Source: JAIEPX01 sp963725255
GTDB taxonomy: Bacteria > Pseudomonadota > Gammaproteobacteria > JAIEPX01
Direction of reading: 5' to 3'
Assembly (NCBI GenBank): GCA_963725255.1
Contig: CAVRXV010000009.1
Span: forward strand, 191,471-255,470
Length of the DNA stretch: 64,000 nucleotides
A program made the translations under genes and the position numbers. Of this stretch, positions 8,005 to 16,199 are shown piece by piece; position 1 is the stretch's first letter, and each line of letters starts with the position of its first letter. The notes beneath the pieces were generated by a model. It did not search any database. It worked only from the letters and a program-made list of their open reading frames with translations, and was not told the DNA's origin.

Positions 8005-9075
8005 ATGAAAACCGTTGCCGAATTTAGTATTCAATATCATCAATTTTTAAATGAGGAAGGACAAGTCGTCCAAACTCTTCCTGCTTTTGCTAATGATCAT
8101 AATCATTTGATTCGATTATTTGCGTCGATGCAACGTACTCGTTTATTAGATGCAAAAGCGGTTCTCATGCAGCGAACAGGAAAAATGGGAACCTACCCTT
8201 CCTCGCTTGGACAAGAGGCTGTTGCCACTGGTTTAGGCGATGCGATGCGCCCTGAGGATGTATTTTGTCCTTACTATCGTGATCAAGGCGCTTTACTTGA
8301 ACGCGGGGTCACGCTCAATGAAATTTTAAGTTATTGGGGTGGTGACGAGCGCGGCGCTGATTTTCAAGTTGCGCGTGAAGATTTCCCCGCCAGTGTACCC
8401 ATTGCTACGCAATGTCTGCACGCGTGCGGAGTGGCCTTTGCTTTCAAATATCGCAAACAACCTCGAGTGGCTGTCACGTCTCTCGGAGACGGCGGCACAT
8501 CCGAAGGGGCTTTTTACGAAGCTGTCAATCTCGCCGGTGTCTGGAATTTGCCCGTTGTCTTTGTGATTAACAATAATCAGTGGGCCATTTCGGTGGCCAG
8601 AGGCATTCAAACTCATGCACAAACGCTGGCACAAAAAGCCATCGCTGGGGGCATAGAAGGCGTTCAAGTTGACGGTAATGATGTCATCGCTGTGCGCGAA
8701 ATTGTGGGGCGAGCGGTTGAAAAAGCACGGAACGGTGAAGGCCCAACGGTTGTTGAAGCGGTGACCTATCGTTTGTCTGATCATACCACCGCTGACGATG
8801 CAAAACGCTATTGGAATGAAGAGGTTGTAAAAGCAGCGACAATCAAGGAGCCTTTAATTCGACTTCGACGTTATCTTACAGAACAAGGTGCTTGGAACGA
8901 GGAAAAAGAAAAGCAATTAATCGCTCAACTCTCACAAGAGTTAGATCAAGCCATTAAAGATTACGCGAACAAACCTTCGCAACCCCCTGAAAATATTATT
9001 GATTTTACTTTTAAAGAAGTGCCCGAAGCCATGCTCGAACAACGCGAAATTTTGCTGGGAGGTAACCATGGCTGA
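8005..9075 (+). CDS. pdhA: 2-oxoacid dehydrogenase E1 component, alpha subunit
   Basis: Thiamine diphosphate-dependent decarboxylating subunit of a pyruvate or branched-chain 2-oxoacid dehydrogenase complex. TPP/Mg2+ binding motif: LGDGGTSEGAFYEAVNLAGVWNLPVVFVINNNQWAIS. GTYPSSLGQEAVATGLGDAM is the conserved N-terminal motif, and YRLSDHTTADDAKRY resembles the phosphorylation-loop region. It is 356 residues long, typical for heterotetrameric E1 alpha, and follows leucine dehydrogenase by 8 bp. Position beside leucine dehydrogenase favours branched-chain substrates, but pyruvate cannot be excluded. It overlaps the E1 beta start by 8 bp. Confidence 0.88.
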   Translation: MKTVAEFSIQYHQFLNEEGQVVQTLPAFANDHNHLIRLFASMQRTRLLDAKAVLMQRTGKMGTYPSSLGQEAVATGLGDAMRPEDVFCPYYRDQGALLERGVTLNEILSYWGGDERGADFQVAREDFPASVPIATQCLHACGVAFAFKYRKQPRVAVTSLGDGGTSEGAFYEAVNLAGVWNLPVVFVINNNQWAISVARGIQTHAQTLAQKAIAGGIEGVQVDGNDVIAVREIVGRAVEKARNGEGPTVVEAVTYRLSDHTTADDAKRYWNEEVVKAATIKEPLIRLRRYLTEQGAWNEEKEKQLIAQLSQELDQAIKDYANKPSQPPENIIDFTFKEVPEAMLEQREILLGGNHG

Positions 9076-10048
9076 GATTACGTTAGCTGAAGCCATTACG
9101 CAGGCCCTCGCATTTGAAATGCAGGCGGATAAAGATGTGATCGTCTTTGGTGAAGATGTTGCCACAAATGGCGGCGTATTTCGCACAACCGTAGGACTTC
9201 TACAGAAATTTGGACCCGAACGCGTACTCGATACCCCGCTCGCTGAAGGGATGATTGGCGGTATGGCGATAGGCATGGCGGCTCAAGGATTAAAACCCGT
9301 TGCTGAATTTCAATTTGAAGGGTTTATGTACCCCGCTTTTGACCAAATTGTTAGTCATGCTAGTCGAATGAGAACCCGGACTCGAGGACGCATAACCTGT
9401 CCAGTGGTGTACCGAGCGCCCTGGGGCGGTGGCATTCATGCCCCTGAACATCATTCTGAAAGTAATGAAGCGTATTTTGCCCACATACCCGGCGTGAGAG
9501 TGGTTATTCCTTCCTCGCCTGCGCGAGCCTATGGATTGCTTTTGGCAGCGATTCGTGACCCTGATCCCGTTGTTTTTCTAGAACCTAAACGTATTTATCG
9601 ACTCGTCAAACAAGAGGTCCCCGATAATGGCGAAGCCTTACCGCTTGATCAAGCTTTCGTCTTGCGTGAAGGCACAGATATCACACTGGTGACGTGGGGC
9701 GCTTATACCATTGAATCTTTACAATCCGCTGAGCAGCTCGCACAACAAGGTATTCAGGTTGAAGTGATTGATTTAGCAACGATCAGCCCTATCGATAGCG
9801 CAACGATTTTAGAATCTGTTGAAAAAACAGGACGATTAATGATCGTTCATGAAGCGCCTAAAAATTGTGGCGTGGGCGCTGAAATTGCCGCAATTGTCGC
9901 AGAACACGCCCTCACATCGTTAGTGGCCCCCATTCAACGGGTTACCGGTTTTGATACCATGATGCCTTATTACAAACTCGAAAATTTTTACATGCCCAGC
10001 GTTACGCGTATAATGACAACCGCCAAACATTTAATGGAGTTCGAATGA
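9068..10048 (+). CDS. pdhB: 2-oxoacid dehydrogenase E1 component, beta subunit
   Basis: Partner of the upstream alpha subunit in the alpha2beta2 E1. Motifs: VIVFGEDVATNGGVFRTT, RVLDTPLAEGMIGGMAIGMA (catalytic glutamate region), EFQFEGFMYPAFDQIVSHASRMR and PYYKLENFYMPSVTRIM at the C-terminus. The reading frame opens at 8999, but ATG 9068 (MAEITLAEAI) fits the family N-terminus, giving 326 residues. It overlaps both neighbours (8 bp upstream, the ATGA overlap at 10045-10048 downstream), showing translational coupling. Confidence 0.92.
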   Translation: MAEITLAEAITQALAFEMQADKDVIVFGEDVATNGGVFRTTVGLLQKFGPERVLDTPLAEGMIGGMAIGMAAQGLKPVAEFQFEGFMYPAFDQIVSHASRMRTRTRGRITCPVVYRAPWGGGIHAPEHHSESNEAYFAHIPGVRVVIPSSPARAYGLLLAAIRDPDPVVFLEPKRIYRLVKQEVPDNGEALPLDQAFVLREGTDITLVTWGAYTIESLQSAEQLAQQGIQVEVIDLATISPIDSATILESVEKTGRLMIVHEAPKNCGVGAEIAAIVAEHALTSLVAPIQRVTGFDTMMPYYKLENFYMPSVTRIMTTAKHLMEFE

Positions 10049-11217
10049 AAATTTTTTACCTACCCGATTTGGGCGAAGGATTACAAGAAGCTGAAATTCG
10101 TGAATGGCTTGTAAAAGAAGGCGATCATGTCACCGAAGACCAACCCATCGTCGCTATGGAAACTGCTAAAGCCTTGCTGGATGTGCCCTCACCTTTTACG
10201 GGTACCATCACAAAATTACATGGTAATGCGGGTGATTTAATCAAAACAGGCGCTCCACTGGTTAGTTTTGATGCCAACGCACAATCCACTCATCACATCG
10301 AGCAGCATCGAAAAGACGCGGGCACCGTTGTTGGAACTATTCAAGTCGGTGATACTGTCCTCCAAGAAAGCGCCACCGGCATTAAACCAACAGCGGCTCA
10401 AGGTACGCGCATCAAAGCCAGCCCTGTTGTGCGAAAATTGGCCAATGAATTAGGCGTCGATTTAAATTCTGTGTCGCCTACAGGACCTGGAGGGTCTATC
10501 ACATCAGCCGATGTGAGTGCTGTTGCTTCAGGTAATAAAACAACTGCCAACCAACCTACTCAATCAACAGCCGATGTCGCTGCTCCAGCAGGATATACTG
10601 CACTCCACGGCGTGATTCGAAGCATGGCCATCAATATGGCACTTGCTCATCAACAAGTGGCTCCAGTAACACTGGTTGATGATGCTGACATTCAACATTT
10701 CGGACCCGATGAAGATATTAGCGTTCGTATTATGCGAGCTGTACAACATGCGTGCGAACAAGTGCCTAAATTAAATTCGCATTTCCATGGAAAATCCTTA
10801 AGCTACAAACAGATTAAAGAAATTAATTTAGCCGTTGCTGTTGATACTGAAGCAGGACTTTACGCCCCTGTCATTAAAGATGTTGGAAATAAATCTGATT
10901 TAGAATTACGCGAAAAAATTAACGAATTTAAAGTGCACGCAAAAAAACAAGATTTTCCACCGGCTGATCTTCAAGGTGCGACAATTTCCTTATCCAATTT
11001 CGGCGTTTTTATTGGTCGCTATGCGAGCCCAATAATTGTTCCACCGACAGTCGCTATTATTGGCATCGGAAAATTACGTGAAGCCGTTGTCGTGGAAAAT
11101 GGCGCTCCGGCTGTGCATAAAATTCTTCCTATTTCAATCACAGTTGATCATCGACTTATTACCGGCGGAGAAGCGGCACGTTTTCTAGCGGCGTTGATAA
11201 ATTCACTGCAACAGTGA
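10045..11217 (+). CDS. pdhC: 2-oxoacid dehydrogenase E2 (dihydrolipoamide acyltransferase)
   Basis: Core acyltransferase of the complex; the lipoyl arm carries the acyl group to CoA. Domains: one lipoyl domain (~1-77, lipoyl-lysine in METAKALLDVPSP), a subunit-binding domain (~115-155, ASPVVRKLANELGVDLNSV.PTGPGGSITSADV) and the catalytic domain (~185-390). The catalytic His is in SITVDHRLITGGEAARFL; the usual Asp of DHRxxDG is Thr, a variant I recall in some bacterial E2 proteins. No E3 (lipoamide dehydrogenase) gene is nearby, so E3 must be encoded elsewhere. It is the last gene of the operon; an R3-like palindrome follows. Confidence 0.9.
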   Translation: MKIFYLPDLGEGLQEAEIREWLVKEGDHVTEDQPIVAMETAKALLDVPSPFTGTITKLHGNAGDLIKTGAPLVSFDANAQSTHHIEQHRKDAGTVVGTIQVGDTVLQESATGIKPTAAQGTRIKASPVVRKLANELGVDLNSVSPTGPGGSITSADVSAVASGNKTTANQPTQSTADVAAPAGYTALHGVIRSMAINMALAHQQVAPVTLVDDADIQHFGPDEDISVRIMRAVQHACEQVPKLNSHFHGKSLSYKQIKEINLAVAVDTEAGLYAPVIKDVGNKSDLELREKINEFKVHAKKQDFPPADLQGATISLSNFGVFIGRYASPIIVPPTVAIIGIGKLREAVVVENGAPAVHKILPISITVDHRLITGGEAARFLAALINSLQQ

Positions 11218-11229
11218 CACTGCAAACTT

Positions 11230-11254
11230 AGGGGTCAACTTTAGCCTGACACCT
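11230..11254. repeat. Minimal R3-type palindrome
   Basis: AGGGGTCA and TGACACCT, which pair except for one G/T position, are separated by 9 bp. These are the same outer ends that bound the larger R3 palindromes at 47331 and 55371. It lies between convergent genes. Confidence 0.45.
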
Positions 11255-11258
11255 ATGC

Positions 11259-13046
11259 TTAATGTTTAGATGATTGTGTTGCTGTTACGTCTCTGGCTTC
11301 AGTAACTCTAGATTGGATCTCTTTAGCCGCGCTCGCTGCGCTCTTAAAAACATCACGATTTTTTTCCAAAAAAACTTTCAATTGACTGTTAGTAATTTCC
11401 CATGCTATCGGAATCTTTTCCGTTTTCATCGCCCTGTTTAAAAGTTTTTCGCATGCATCGATAGCCTTGAAAGCAGGCTTAAGGTGCTCGAGCCGATCGA
11501 ATCCATATGCTCCCGATTTATACATCCGATATTCTTCTGTGTTTTTGATATCATTGACTATACTTTTTAAATTCAAATGGCCATTATTCGTCGTACTATA
11601 GTGGTGTACATTCTTACAGATCCGATCAAACATTACATCCAAGTCTACCTTATTGTCAGGTTTAGCCTTTTTTTGTTCCAACCTCGTCATCCCGTTACTG
11701 AAATCATCGGAGTCATTCATACGCTTAATTTGAGCTAAAACGACTTTTTGAAAAATGGACGAAGAAATTATTGATGTGCTTTTTTCGGCAGATTTCAGCA
11801 TCTTATCTAATTTATCAATCATGGCTACTGCTTTTCTCTCTTCTTTAGAACCCGTATGAAAATCTTTTACAAATTTATATCTTTGATCTTTTTTAACATC
11901 ATCAATTGCTGCTCTCAATTGTTGAATTTTCTCATCTAAACTTTTACGATCATTTGTACCAGTATCCTGATTATTGAAAGCATTTATTGCAGATTTCATT
12001 AATTTAAATTCATCTTGATTCCCTCTGTGAGACAGACCTGGGTGGAGCTCAACAGAATAACTGATCGTTTCTAATTTAGCGCCGTTTTCTGTGGGCACCA
12101 ATCTTGCTTTATAATGGTATCTAACCAACGGGGGACTTTCTTTAGGTTCTTCACCAAGCTCGAATAATTCAACTTGACCGTTTTGGTTGCATGCTATTCC
12201 TGGTGCATCCATCCCCTGCCCCTTAGTCATAACACGAATATTTAAATTCAATTCAAGGATACATTCCCCTTTCTCATCAATACCCCATTTCATCTCAAAT
12301 TGTGGAGTTCCGCGCAGTGAGGTCTGGACTCCTTGATATTGAATATTATGATACATATCATCCGTAAACATAGTCGTCATTTCTTGTCCGCTGTTTATAA
12401 TGAATTTATATAGCTTGGATTTATCAGAATCTGGCTTCTCATCTTTGCCCATACCAAGAAACTCTTTAACAATATTTGCAACAGCCTCTTTTTTTTCTTC
12501 TTCTTTCAAATCTCCAAAATTACTTGGAAGATCTTTACGTGATTTTTGTCCAATTAAATATGCACCTATTCCACGCGAGAAATCTATGAGGAACTGTTTA
12601 CGCTCATCCATGAAGCCATCATGCTTTTCAGTTTGTCGGGGTTTACCATTCTCATCTAACACGCCTGTTTCGGTGTAAGCGATAATTTTTTTAATTTCGT
12701 TTAGTCCGGGATTTTCTACTTTCTTTAAAATAGGCTGCCCTCCACTCTCCATTGGCGCAGGGGCAGAAGTTGTTTCTGCCTCGGATATATGAATTCCTCT
12801 GGCTTCTGCTTCGTTTTTCCAATGCCTCACATCCTGCAACACCGAAGAAATTTTTTTCTTAGTGTCATCGTCGACTGAGTTTGTAGAATTATTATAATAG
12901 TTAGCAAAACCTTCGGCTTGATTATACATATCATCGATTTTTTCAATATTGAGATTATTGACATTGATTTCCCGAATAAATTTTAGATATTCATTGTAGA
13001 ATTTATCAAAATCTTCTTTTACATTTGCTACATCACCCTTATTCAT
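11259..13046 (-). CDS. Orphan 595-aa protein, candidate effector
   Basis: No family recognised. Soluble, highly charged, Lys/Asp/Glu-rich, no signal peptide or membrane helix. Predicted helical segments at the N-terminus (VKEDFDKFYNEYLKFIREI) and through residues ~340-590; a beta-rich middle (residues ~220-330) contains WGIDEKGECILELNLNIRV and LVRYHYKARLVPTENGAKLETISYSVELH written as separate strands. The C-terminus is hydrophilic (VTEARDVTATQSSKH). Good AGGAG-type ribosome site before ATG 13046. It stands alone between a metabolic operon and an SRAP gene. Size, charge and orphan status resemble secreted effectors of intracellular Legionellales; this is inference only. Confidence 0.65.
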   Translation of the reverse strand: MNKGDVANVKEDFDKFYNEYLKFIREINVNNLNIEKIDDMYNQAEGFANYYNNSTNSVDDDTKKKISSVLQDVRHWKNEAEARGIHISEAETTSAPAPMESGGQPILKKVENPGLNEIKKIIAYTETGVLDENGKPRQTEKHDGFMDERKQFLIDFSRGIGAYLIGQKSRKDLPSNFGDLKEEEKKEAVANIVKEFLGMGKDEKPDSDKSKLYKFIINSGQEMTTMFTDDMYHNIQYQGVQTSLRGTPQFEMKWGIDEKGECILELNLNIRVMTKGQGMDAPGIACNQNGQVELFELGEEPKESPPLVRYHYKARLVPTENGAKLETISYSVELHPGLSHRGNQDEFKLMKSAINAFNNQDTGTNDRKSLDEKIQQLRAAIDDVKKDQRYKFVKDFHTGSKEERKAVAMIDKLDKMLKSAEKSTSIISSSIFQKVVLAQIKRMNDSDDFSNGMTRLEQKKAKPDNKVDLDVMFDRICKNVHHYSTTNNGHLNLKSIVNDIKNTEEYRMYKSGAYGFDRLEHLKPAFKAIDACEKLLNRAMKTEKIPIAWEITNSQLKVFLEKNRDVFKSAASAAKEIQSRVTEARDVTATQSSKH

Positions 13047-13105
13047 ACCCTTACCCTCCTTCCAATGCTCTACTTTAAAGTATAGCAGATAAGACTATGC
13101 CCGAT

Positions 13106-13510
13106 TTAAATGACCTTAGGCCACCGGGCAAAGACGGCATCGCCGCGCTCGGGAGTGATGGTGACAATGTACACGCGAAGTTCTTGGTCCAAACGGGCCA
13201 ATAGGCCTTGTAAAGACTGCTGTTTTACCAATTTAAAATAGTGCGAACGCCCTTCAAAATCGACTTCGGAAAAGCCGTGAACAGGGATTTTGACGGGCTT
13301 TGGGAAAAACTCATCCCATTTCCCTTCTTCAATAGACTCCAAGCGCGCCCACCCACCCAAGGGCAAACCCCCTTTCTGCAATTGACGACGTCCCCAGGGT
13401 AGCCACATCACCCCACCCGCTTTTAACAACACCGGTAATTTGGCTTGCTGTTGATTAAAATCAATTTTCAGTGTTCGGTGCGCTTCTGGATAAAAAATAG
13501 CCTGACACAT
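13106..13510 (-). CDS. Short SRAP (DUF159/YedK-like) family protein, degenerate active site
   Basis: Resembles SOS response-associated peptidases, which crosslink through Cys2 to abasic sites in single-stranded DNA. Start ATG 13510 (MCQAIFYPEA) places Cys at position 2 and has a GGAGGG ribosome site; the frame continues upstream to 13570. Alignable family segments are MWLPWGRR, WARLESIEEGKWDEF (family NARAET...F), VHGFSEVDFEGRSHYF (family DGFYEW...PYF) and VYIVTITPE, ending FARWPKVI (family HxRMPVIL). The active-site Asn is Trp here and the usual His is missing. At 134 residues it is much shorter than YedK (~220). It may be a divergent or inactive form. Confidence 0.65.
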   Translation of the reverse strand: MCQAIFYPEAHRTLKIDFNQQQAKLPVLLKAGGVMWLPWGRRQLQKGGLPLGGWARLESIEEGKWDEFFPKPVKIPVHGFSEVDFEGRSHYFKLVKQQSLQGLLARLDQELRVYIVTITPERGDAVFARWPKVI

Positions 13511-13601
13511 AGATGCCCTCCCTCCCCCTCTTATTAGTACATGTCGATACAGGCCTAGTGTAGAGGACATTTAGAGAACATTCAAGCGCCGATATTTTAG
13601 G

Positions 13602-14825
13602 TCAACGAATAACAGCTGCCGTGGGATCCGTAAAAGCTTTATGCGGCTGGAAGTAACGGTAGGAAATCATGATCAACAACGCGAGCACACTCAATCCCAG
13701 CATTGTTAAAGACAAGGGAATTGTTGAAGTGACTGGCCAGTGCATGACAATAGTACCAAAAATGGCAGCGCACAAAAATTCTAGACAACCGACCAATGCG
13801 GCTGCCAAACCAGCCGCTTCTCCAAAGGGTTCCATAGCACCACCGGCGCCGGCGCCCATCATAAAAGCTCCGCCAATACCTGCCATCATGCAGGGTAATA
13901 TATATTGCGCGGTACTAATACCACTCACCCAGTACCAGACTAGCATGATTAATCCAGCCAACAACAACAGAGACGAACCTGCAATCACTGATTTAAATGG
14001 GCCGATTCTGTGGGCTAGCTTGCCGCAAATTAAACTGCCCACAAAAAACATTGCGCCGACTGTAAAAAAATAATATCCGAAATATTTAACCGGTGCGTGC
14101 AATAAATTAATAATGATGTAAGGTGAGCTAGAAAAAAACACAAAAAAGGTCATCAACCCTGCTGTTGCAGTAAAGGCATAAGAAATAAATGTGCCATTTT
14201 TTAATACCTTCCAGTAACGCAGAAACACATCGGGAGTAATTTTAACTCGTTTTTCAGTGGGTAATGTTTCCTTCATGTTGAAAAAAGCAGAGAGCAATAT
14301 TATAGCTGCCATCACTGTTAAAAAGATAAATCCTGCTCGCCAGTCAAACCAATGATACAAATAGCTGCCAATAATTGGCGCAAAGAGCGGCGACATTCCA
14401 ATACCGCAATTAAGAAAACTGTAGACTTTGGCCAGTTCATTTCCAGAAAACTGATCACGCACGGCAGCAAAAGACACAACCAGCATTCCGCACCCACCAA
14501 AGGCTTGAAAAATCCGAGCAAAAATCAACACTTGAATGGAGTTAGCACTGGCGCAAAGCCCCGAACCTAAAATAAAAAAAGCGACACTTAATAGCGCTAC
14601 ACTGCGGCGACCGAATTGATCACTGATAGGACCAATGACTAATTGACCAAGACCCGTCATAAACATAAATAAACTTAAAGTGAGCTGAATATTTTCTTGG
14701 CTGGTATGTAAAACTTCTTTCATTTTAGGAATTGCAGGAATATAGATGTCCATCGCAAATGCAAAACTGAACACAAAGGGCGCTAATAACAAAATTGTTG
14801 ATACCACGCTTTTCTTTCTCATCAT
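13602..14825 (-). CDS. Bcr/CflA-family multidrug efflux MFS transporter
   Basis: Inner-membrane proton-driven drug exporter, 407 residues, twelve helices. The DHA1 signatures are clear: SFAFAMDIYIPAIPKMKEVLHTS in helix 1 (the D..IP.LP motif), GQLVIGPISDQFGRRSVALLS (motif A), and ARIFQAFGGCGMLVVSFAAVRD (R-Q-G motif B). The second half contains the GxxxGxxxGxxxPLF-like segment GIGMSPLFAPIIGSYLYHWFDWRAGF. A GAGGAG ribosome site lies before ATG 14825. Single gene. Substrate is not predictable. Confidence 0.9.
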   Translation of the reverse strand: MMRKKSVVSTILLLAPFVFSFAFAMDIYIPAIPKMKEVLHTSQENIQLTLSLFMFMTGLGQLVIGPISDQFGRRSVALLSVAFFILGSGLCASANSIQVLIFARIFQAFGGCGMLVVSFAAVRDQFSGNELAKVYSFLNCGIGMSPLFAPIIGSYLYHWFDWRAGFIFLTVMAAIILLSAFFNMKETLPTEKRVKITPDVFLRYWKVLKNGTFISYAFTATAGLMTFFVFFSSSPYIIINLLHAPVKYFGYYFFTVGAMFFVGSLICGKLAHRIGPFKSVIAGSSLLLLAGLIMLVWYWVSGISTAQYILPCMMAGIGGAFMMGAGAGGAMEPFGEAAGLAAALVGCLEFLCAAIFGTIVMHWPVTSTIPLSLTMLGLSVLALLIMISYRYFQPHKAFTDPTAAVIR

Positions 14826-14879
14826 TTTCTCCTCGATTAAAATTTACACTTGCCTTCAAGGTGTTGGATAATATTTTCC

Positions 14880-16199
14880 TTACCGACCTACACTAAAATA
14901 ATCAATACCATGCTGAGCAACAAACATTGGCTGGTACATATTACGCCCGTCAAATATAACAGGATTTTTAAGAGAATTCTTAATTCGATTAAAATCAGGA
15001 TTGGAATATTCCGCCCATTCTGTCGAAATGGCTAGCACATGTGCCGTGTCCAACACTTCATACGGTGATTGAGCGTAAAAAATTCTATTGTGCTCTCCCA
15101 AAATGAAACGCGCATTTTTCAATGCAATAGGATCGTGCAATCGAACATGCGCTCCTGCTGATAAAAGATCTTCAATTAATACCAGACTCGATGCAGCACG
15201 CATATCATCCGTATTCGGTTTAAATGCAAGGCCCCACAGTGCAATAATTTTATCCTGTAAATCGTCTTGAAAATAGTGTCGAATTTTTTCGAATAAAATA
15301 TGTTTTTGTTTTTCATTCACCGCTTCTACTGTTTTTAAAATTTCCGCTTCATAACCCACATCGAAAGCGGTTTTTTGTAAAGCTTGCACATCTTTGGGAA
15401 AACATGAACCCCCATAGCCACATCCTGCGTATAAAAAATGCTCACCGATTCGAGGATCCATACTCATACCTCGGCGAACCTGTTCAATATCCGCACCTAG
15501 TCTTTCAGCAATATGACTCATCTCATTCATAAAGCTGATTTTTGTCGCTAGAAATGCGTTTGAAGCATACTTGGTGAGCTCAGCTGAAGGCATATCCATC
15601 ACAACAAAACGTTGGCCTGCATCAATCAAGGGCGTGTAAAGCTGACGTAATTTTTCAGCGGCTCGATCGGTATCGGCACCTACAATGATGCGAACAGGCT
15701 TCATAAAATCTTGAATCGCTGCACCTTCGCGCAAAAATTCTGGATTTGAAGCAATATCAAATTCAATATTTTTTCCTCGAGATTTTAATTGTTGTGAAAT
15801 GATATTTTTTACTTGATTTGCAGTTCCCACGGGAACCGTCGATTTATTCAAAATGAGTGCGTAATTGTCTAAGTTTTCACCAATCGTTTTAGCGACTGCA
15901 AAAACCGCTTCTAAATCCGCTGCCCCATCTGCACCTGGTGGTGTTCCAACAGCAATAAAAATCAATTCAGCTTTTTGTACTGCTTGATCAGCCTCAGTAG
16001 TAAATTGAATTCGGTTTGCAGCAATATTGCGTTGCAACATTTCTGATAATCCCGGTTCAAAAATCGGCGACTCACCTCGATTTAACATGGCAATTTTTTC
16101 AGCGTTAATATCAACACAACAGACTTGATTGCCAATCTCTGCAAGACAAGCACCCGTCACTAAGCCAACATAGCCAGTACCAAATATCGTTACGTTCAA
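14880..16199 (-). CDS. ugd: UDP-glucose 6-dehydrogenase
   Basis: Makes UDP-glucuronate from UDP-glucose with two NAD+, supplying precursors for capsule, LPS or other surface glycans. The protein has an N-terminal Rossmann domain (MNVTIFGTGYVGLVTGACLAEIGNQVCCVDI), substrate segments EFLREGAAIQDF and KYASNAFLATKISFMNEM, and the catalytic Cys in AGCGYGGSCFPKDVQAL. At 439 residues it is full length. It overlaps the upstream dehydratase gene by 4 bp, so the two form one operon. Confidence 0.95.
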   Translation of the reverse strand: MNVTIFGTGYVGLVTGACLAEIGNQVCCVDINAEKIAMLNRGESPIFEPGLSEMLQRNIAANRIQFTTEADQAVQKAELIFIAVGTPPGADGAADLEAVFAVAKTIGENLDNYALILNKSTVPVGTANQVKNIISQQLKSRGKNIEFDIASNPEFLREGAAIQDFMKPVRIIVGADTDRAAEKLRQLYTPLIDAGQRFVVMDMPSAELTKYASNAFLATKISFMNEMSHIAERLGADIEQVRRGMSMDPRIGEHFLYAGCGYGGSCFPKDVQALQKTAFDVGYEAEILKTVEAVNEKQKHILFEKIRHYFQDDLQDKIIALWGLAFKPNTDDMRAASSLVLIEDLLSAGAHVRLHDPIALKNARFILGEHNRIFYAQSPYEVLDTAHVLAISTEWAEYSNPDFNRIKNSLKNPVIFDGRNMYQPMFVAQHGIDYFSVGR

